From DATJLY01 sp963773665 (GTDB lineage Bacteria; Pseudomonadota; Alphaproteobacteria; ATCC43930; CGMCC-115725): a stretch of DNA of 64,000 nt. The notes beneath the pieces are model-generated. The model did no database searches and was not told where the DNA came from. It saw only the letters and a program-made list of their open reading frames with translations. The translations under genes were made by a program, and so were the position numbers. Of the stretch, positions 59,811-64,000 are shown piece after piece (position 1 is the first letter of the stretch; every line of letters starts with the position of its first letter). The stretch is from contig CAVZBZ010000001.1 in assembly GCA_963773665.1 (NCBI GenBank), positions 1,178,001 through 1,242,000 of the forward strand, written 5' to 3'.

Positions 59811-60875
59811 ATGGAATTCGGGATTCAGCTGGCGACATCCGCGCATCACTGGAAGGTGGTGAAGCGCGCGGAGGAGATGGGTTTTTCGCACGCCTGGTTC
59901 TACGACACCGAGCTTCTCAATGCCGAGGTGTTCGTCGCCATGGCCGCCGCCGCGATGCAAACGTCGCGCATAAAGCTCGGCACCGGCGTGCTCATCCCGT
60001 CGAACCGGATCGCGCCCGTGGCGGCCTCGGCGCTCGCCTCGCTCAATGCGCTCGCGCCGGGGCGCATCGTGTGCGGCATGTCCACCGGATTCACGGCCAG
60101 GCGCACGGTCGGGCTGCCGGCGATCACGCTGAAGCGGCTCGAGGAATATATCCGCGTGGTGCGCGGGCTGCTCGCCAAGGAGACGGTGGAATGGTCCGAG
60201 GAAGGGGGCCCGCACAAGATCCGCTTCCTCAATCCCGAATTGGGCCTCATCAATCTCGACGACCCGATCCCGATCCATCTTTCGGCGTTCGGCCCCAAGG
60301 GCCGCACGCTGGCGGCGAAGCTCGGCACCGGCTGGATGGCCGGCGGCAATCCGCAGGGCGCGGCCAATGCCTTGAAGGCGATGACCGAGGCATGGGTTGC
60401 GGCGGGGCGGCAGGCCAAGGACCTTTATTCGACCACGTTCGGCAATGGCTGCGTCCTGGCCGAGGGCGAGGCGGCCGACAGCAAGCGCGCCCGCGCCCAG
60501 GCCGGGCCTTCGGCGACCATGATGTTCCACGACCACGCCGAGGGCGACGAGCTCGGCACGCTCGGCAACCGCATCCCGCCGCAGTTCCAGGGGATCTTCG
60601 AGGCCTATCGCAAGATCTATCAATCCTACCAGCCGGAAGATGCGCGCTATCTCTCGAACCATCGCGGGCATCTCATGTTTTTGCGGCCCGAGGAGGAGGC
60701 GCTCATCACGCCCGAGCTCATCCGCACCATGACCTGGACCGGCACGGCGCCGCAATTGGCCGAAGGCGTGCGCGCGATCAAGGCGGCGGGCTTCAGCCAG
60801 TTCGCCGTAACGCTCCGCGTCGGCCACGAGTTCGAGATGCTCGGCGACTGGGCGAAGGTTTTGGAGAAGGTGTGA
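59811..60875 (+). CDS. LLM-class flavin-dependent oxidoreductase (paralog of 8731-9798)
   Basis: 354-residue luciferase-like monooxygenase. MEFGIQLATSAHHWKVVKRA, SRIKLGTGVLIPSNRIAP, IRFLNPELGLINLDDPIPIH and DARYLSNHRGHLMF mirror the protein at 8731. ATG is preceded by GGAGCGGCGAGG. It is followed by an SBP and another LLM gene (61019-63072), and diverges from the ACMSD-like amidohydrolase. Substrate unknown. Confidence 0.9.
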   Translation: MEFGIQLATSAHHWKVVKRAEEMGFSHAWFYDTELLNAEVFVAMAAAAMQTSRIKLGTGVLIPSNRIAPVAASALASLNALAPGRIVCGMSTGFTARRTVGLPAITLKRLEEYIRVVRGLLAKETVEWSEEGGPHKIRFLNPELGLINLDDPIPIHLSAFGPKGRTLAAKLGTGWMAGGNPQGAANALKAMTEAWVAAGRQAKDLYSTTFGNGCVLAEGEAADSKRARAQAGPSATMMFHDHAEGDELGTLGNRIPPQFQGIFEAYRKIYQSYQPEDARYLSNHRGHLMFLRPEEEALITPELIRTMTWTGTAPQLAEGVRAIKAAGFSQFAVTLRVGHEFEMLGDWAKVLEKV

Positions 60876-60900
60876 GCGGCGGTTGCACCCCCCACCCTGC

Positions 60901-60921
60901 CCTCCCCCTCAAGGGGGGAGG
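60901..60921. repeat. Palindrome CCTCCCCCT...AGGGGGGAGG
   Basis: Near-perfect inverted repeat at 60901-60921 preceded by CCCACCCTGC. It lies in the 140-nt gap between the LLM and SBP genes. It has the form of an interspersed element; no T-run follows. Confidence 0.55.
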
Positions 60922-61018
60922 CGATTCCAATGAACGATTACCACTCCTCAACCCGCAGGCGTTGCGCGGGCGCGGCGATCGGGACTAGGGTTCGCACAAC
61001 ATCGTGGGGGAGGACGAC

Positions 61019-61987
61019 ATGAACCGGCAACGCCGCTCTTTCCTTTTTGCGATATTGCTCGGCGGCACGCTTGCCGCGGCAGGCCCGGCCGCGGCCGCGG
61101 ATCAGGTGCGCGCCGTGAAGGCGGCGTCGGTCGCCTGGACCTTCACCGTGCTCGATGTCGGCATGCAGGAAGGCATTTTCCAGAAATACGGCATCGAGGT
61201 CGAGATCAGCAGCGCCGGGGGCGATGCGAAGCTGCAGCAGGCGCTCGCCTCCGACAGCGCCGATTTCGGGCTCGGCTCCGGCCCGTCGATGGCGTTCGTC
61301 GCCAAGGGCGCGCCGGAGATACCGGTCGCCGCCTTCGCCTCGGCGCCGCGCAACATCAGCATCCTCATCGGCGCGGATTCGCCGATCAAGACGGTCAAGG
61401 ACCTGAAGGGCAAGACCTTGGCCGTCACCACCGCCGGCTCGCTCACCGAATGGCTCGCGCAGCAGATGGCGATCCAGGAAGGCTTCGGCCAGAACGGCGT
61501 CAAGACCGCGGCGCTCGGCACGTTCGAGGCGAGCTTCGCCGCGCTCGAGGCGCACCAGGTTGACGGCATCGTCGCCGCGACCGAGGCGGGCTACCGGCTC
61601 GAGGAGAAACATGCGGGGCGCAACCTGGTCGGCATGGAGAAATACGCGCCCAATTTCATCACCCACGTCGTGTTCGCGCGGAAGGCCCTGGTGCAGGACA
61701 AGCCCGACGTGGTGAAGCGGTTCCTGCAGGGCTATTTCGCCACCATCCACTTCATGAAGACCAACAAGGCGAAGACCGTCGAGATCTGCAGCAAAGTCCT
61801 CAACATGAGCAACGCGGCGATGGAGAAAACCTACGACTACGAGATCTCGATGTTCCTCGACGACGGTCGGTTCGATCCGAAGGCGGTCGAGGTGCTGAAG
61901 AATTCGTGGATCGCCATGGGCACGCTCACGGAGAAGCCGAAGGACGATCAGATCTTCACCACCGAGTTCGTGCCGGTGAAGTTCTGA
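61019..61987 (+). CDS. ABC transporter substrate-binding protein, NMT1/SsuA-like (orphan)
   Basis: 322-residue periplasmic binding protein; ATG at 61019 follows GGGGGAGGACG. The signal peptide ends about AAGPAAAADQ. KAASVAWTFTVLDVGMQEGI, GIFQKYGIEVEISSAGGDAK and KTLAVTTAGSLTEWLAQQMA are typical and resemble the SBP at 28967 in the TAGSLT(D/E)WLA motif. LLM genes lie on both sides. No ATPase or permease is adjacent. Confidence 0.9.
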   Translation: MNRQRRSFLFAILLGGTLAAAGPAAAADQVRAVKAASVAWTFTVLDVGMQEGIFQKYGIEVEISSAGGDAKLQQALASDSADFGLGSGPSMAFVAKGAPEIPVAAFASAPRNISILIGADSPIKTVKDLKGKTLAVTTAGSLTEWLAQQMAIQEGFGQNGVKTAALGTFEASFAALEAHQVDGIVAATEAGYRLEEKHAGRNLVGMEKYAPNFITHVVFARKALVQDKPDVVKRFLQGYFATIHFMKTNKAKTVEICSKVLNMSNAAMEKTYDYEISMFLDDGRFDPKAVEVLKNSWIAMGTLTEKPKDDQIFTTEFVPVKF

Positions 61988-61995
61988 GGCCGCGA

Positions 61996-63072
61996 ATGGA
62001 ATTCGCGATCTGGGACAATACCGGCTACCGCCAGGGGGTTGGCGCAGGCGAGCTTTATCGCCAGCATCTGGACGAATTGGTGCTGGCCGAGGCGTGCGGC
62101 TTCGCGCATTACTGGTTCTTCGAGCATCATCTGTCGCCGACCGCGCCGATGCCGGCGCCCAATCTGATGATCGCGGCGGCGGCCTCGCGCACAAGGCGTT
62201 TGCGGCTCGGCAACATGGTGAACGTGCTGCCGTTCCGCAATCCGCTGCTGGTCGCCGAGGAAGCGGCGATGCTCGACCAGATGACGGGCGGGCGGCTCGA
62301 CATCGGCATCGGCCGCGGCGGCAAGGCGGTCGAATACCAGTCCTTCTGCCTCGATCCCGCCAATTCGCGCGCCCTGTTCCGCGAATCGATCGAGGTCCTG
62401 CAGCGCCTGTGGTCGGACGAGCTGTTCGCGCATCGCGGAAAATTCTTCCGCGTGGAGAAAACGGCCGCGCTCTCGCCGGCGCTGGTGCAGCGCCCGCACC
62501 CGCCGCTCTACGTCACGGCGAACAGCGAGGAATCGCTCAGCTATGCGGCCGCGCGCGACCTGCCGTTCGTGCAGCTCAATTCGCTGATCGACGATTGCCG
62601 GCGCGACGTGTCGTTTTATCGCGACGTTGCCGCCGCCGCGGGGTTTGCGCCGCGCCCGCGCCTTTGCCTGACGCGCGAGGTCTATGTCGCGCCGACGGAC
62701 CAGCAGGCGCGGCAGGAAGCGAAGAAGCATTTGCTCGAATACTGGAACCTGTGGGGCCGCTTCACGCAGTTCGTCGAGGCGGGACAGATCCCGGCGAGCT
62801 TCGAGAGCTGGTACAAGCGCGCGCCGCGGCTTTATGCCATGAGCTTCGACGAATTGGTGGACAGCGGCATGGTGCTGGCCGGCTCGCCCGAGACGGTGGC
62901 GCGGCAGATCCTGCGCCATCGCGAAGCGCTCGACCTCGCGATCCTGGTCTGCACCTTTCAGCTCGGCTCCATGCCGCACGAAATGGTCGAGCGTTCGCTG
63001 CGGAGTTTCGGCGAAGAAGTGATGCCGCGCGTCCGCGCCGCGAGCCCGGCGCGCGAAGCGGCGACGGTCTAG
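61996..63072 (+). CDS. LLM-class flavin-dependent oxidoreductase
   Basis: 358-residue bacterial-luciferase-like protein: MEFAIWDNTGYRQGVG, HYWFFEHHLSPTAPMPAPNL, RRLRLGNMVNVLPFRNPLLV and GGRLDIGIGRGGKAVEYQ. It follows the SBP by 8 nt. Its stop shares CTAG with the convergent alpha/beta hydrolase. It is most similar in style to the LLM at 46563. Substrate unknown. Confidence 0.9.
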   Translation: MEFAIWDNTGYRQGVGAGELYRQHLDELVLAEACGFAHYWFFEHHLSPTAPMPAPNLMIAAAASRTRRLRLGNMVNVLPFRNPLLVAEEAAMLDQMTGGRLDIGIGRGGKAVEYQSFCLDPANSRALFRESIEVLQRLWSDELFAHRGKFFRVEKTAALSPALVQRPHPPLYVTANSEESLSYAAARDLPFVQLNSLIDDCRRDVSFYRDVAAAAGFAPRPRLCLTREVYVAPTDQQARQEAKKHLLEYWNLWGRFTQFVEAGQIPASFESWYKRAPRLYAMSFDELVDSGMVLAGSPETVARQILRHREALDLAILVCTFQLGSMPHEMVERSLRSFGEEVMPRVRAASPAREAATV

Positions 63073-63845
63073 CCCTCGCCCATATTCACGACGAAGCGCT
63101 CGCCGCGGTCGACGAAGTCGGCGACGAGCTTCACCCAGGGGCCGCACGCGGCGATCGGCAGCTCGTGCGCGGCGCCGTGGAGCAGAATCCGGGTGCAGGT
63201 CGGGATGCGAAGCTGATAGGGCAGCATCGCCTCCTCCGGGATGAGAAGGTCGCCGGTGCCCCAGACGAGCAAGGTCGGCGCCACGATTTCGGGCAAGCGC
63301 CCGAGCAGATCTTCCGACGTGTCGGGGAAGCGCCGCATGTTGGCTTGCGCGTTGGCGGATATGCGCTCGCGCTCGGATGGCCCGGGCGGGCCAGCCCAGG
63401 ACGGATGGTCGCCATAGAGGATGCGCGCCATTTCCTGCGGCAGCGGCGGCGCGCGGTGCGGCGCAAAGGCGGCCGGCGCGGAAAGGACAAGGCTCTCGAC
63501 CAGATCGGGGTGCAGGATCGCGAGCCAGCATCCGTAGGCGCCGCCGGCCGATTGCGCCACGACATGCGCCTTCCCGCCCGCGACCTCGCGCAGAAACGCG
63601 GCCAGCACCGTGACCGCGTCGGCGACGCTCCGGCAATTGCCAATAGGCGTTCCGTCGAAGCCGGGGCGCGAGGGCAGCAGCAGGCGGTGCCGCTCGCCCA
63701 AATGCGCCACGAACGCTGCGCCCTCGGGCGGCGCGCCGCCGGCGCCGTGGAGGTACAAGATGGTCTTGCCGCTTGCGCCGCATTCGAGATAGCGCACGGA
63801 AATGCCGCCGCATGGGGCGGTCTTCGCTGCGATGGCGGGGCTCAT
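63069..63845 (-). CDS. Alpha/beta hydrolase
   Basis: 258-residue hydrolase. The oxyanion HG motif is ILYLHGAGGAPPEGA, nucleophile Ser is in VVAQSAGGAYGCWLA (xxQSxGG), acid near VWGTGDLLIP and His in HGAAHELPIA. It may cleave a C-C bond or ester in the catabolic pathway. ATG at 63845 overlaps the stop of the next LLM gene as ATGA, indicating coupling. Confidence 0.88.
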   Translation of the reverse strand: MSPAIAAKTAPCGGISVRYLECGASGKTILYLHGAGGAPPEGAAFVAHLGERHRLLLPSRPGFDGTPIGNCRSVADAVTVLAAFLREVAGGKAHVVAQSAGGAYGCWLAILHPDLVESLVLSAPAAFAPHRAPPLPQEMARILYGDHPSWAGPPGPSERERISANAQANMRRFPDTSEDLLGRLPEIVAPTLLVWGTGDLLIPEEAMLPYQLRIPTCTRILLHGAAHELPIAACGPWVKLVADFVDRGERFVVNMGEG

Positions 63846-64000
63846 AGCGCGCGCACCTGGGGCATGACTTCCTTGGCGAACAGCTCGATCGCGCGGCGTT
63901 TCTGCCGCGGCGGGCCGCCGCGGTCGAAGATGAGATTGAGGACGCCGCAGCCGATCTCGTTCCTGAGCCGCTTCACCTGGCGCGCGACCGCGTCCGGGCC
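63842..64000 (-). CDS. LLM-class flavin-dependent oxidoreductase, C-terminus (5' end outside window)
   Basis: Only the last 52 codons lie in the window. RNEIGCGVLNLIFDRGG and AIELFAKEVMPQVRAL match the C-terminal helix of luciferase-like monooxygenases. The stop overlaps the alpha/beta hydrolase ATG as ATGA. The gene continues beyond 64000. Confidence 0.7.
   Translation of the reverse strand, partial: GPDAVARQVKRLRNEIGCGVLNLIFDRGGPPRQKRRAIELFAKEVMPQVRAL

Overview
The window is a GC-rich stretch of an alphaproteobacterial chromosome. It probably belongs to a Rhodospirillales or Hyphomicrobiales soil-type lineage. The evidence is the gene order rplU-rpmA-obgE-proB-proA-nadD-rsfS-rlmH-gpmI-envC on the minus strand, a FixK-like regulator with FixJ-like boxes, a Fur-type box and alphaproteobacterial interspersed palindromes. 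Organism assignment is inference from gene order and style; no 16S or marker search was possible.

Region 1 (1-11468) is housekeeping: a partial EnvC-type murein hydrolase activator, gpmI, rlmH, rsfS, nadD, proA, a PilZ protein, proB, obgE, rpmA and rplU. The proB-obgE junction is interrupted by a repeat-rich gap (7191-7589), an orphan NMT1/SsuA-type solute-binding protein (SBP) and a luciferase-like monooxygenase (LLM).

Region 2 (11596-15340) begins with tRNA-Ser(CGA). Next come two stem-loops, a GIY-YIG endonuclease whose Shine-Dalgarno lies in a hairpin arm, an uncharacterised zinc-ribbon protein with visibly lower GC, and a hybrid sensor histidine kinase. It looks like an acquired block beside a tRNA.

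Region 3 (15496-25894) combines a double-VOC protein, an SsuABC-type importer with two tandem-duplicated SBPs around an ornithine-cyclodeaminase-family gene, a Rieske dioxygenase (alpha and beta), a YeiH-type exporter, a 30-codon relic of a flavin monooxygenase and a DszC/HsaA-like flavin monooxygenase. The set fits uptake and oxidative breakdown of an aromatic, perhaps sulfonated, compound. Region 4 (25912-28820) is a LapG-like cysteine protease diverging from a membrane PAS/degenerate HD-GYP protein, a possible adhesin-control pair.

Region 5 (28967-64000) is a dense catabolic and transport archipelago. It holds five more SBPs (eight in the window), two more ABC ATPases (three in all), three more permeases (four in all) and four more LLM proteins (five in all). 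It also holds two zinc-site-conserved half-length MetE-like methyltransferases, cupins, amidohydrolases, a TauD-like dioxygenase, a UbiD-like decarboxylase, a GMC oxidoreductase, a flavin hydroxylase, a GST, a VOC dioxygenase and alpha/beta hydrolases. Embedded in it are a Fur-box-preceded FTR1/cupredoxin iron-uptake operon (43630-45645) and a FixJ-like receiver plus FixK-like regulator (57432-58580). No transposase, integrase, CRISPR array or rRNA was seen. Very long antisense open frames are by-products of high GC and are not annotated.
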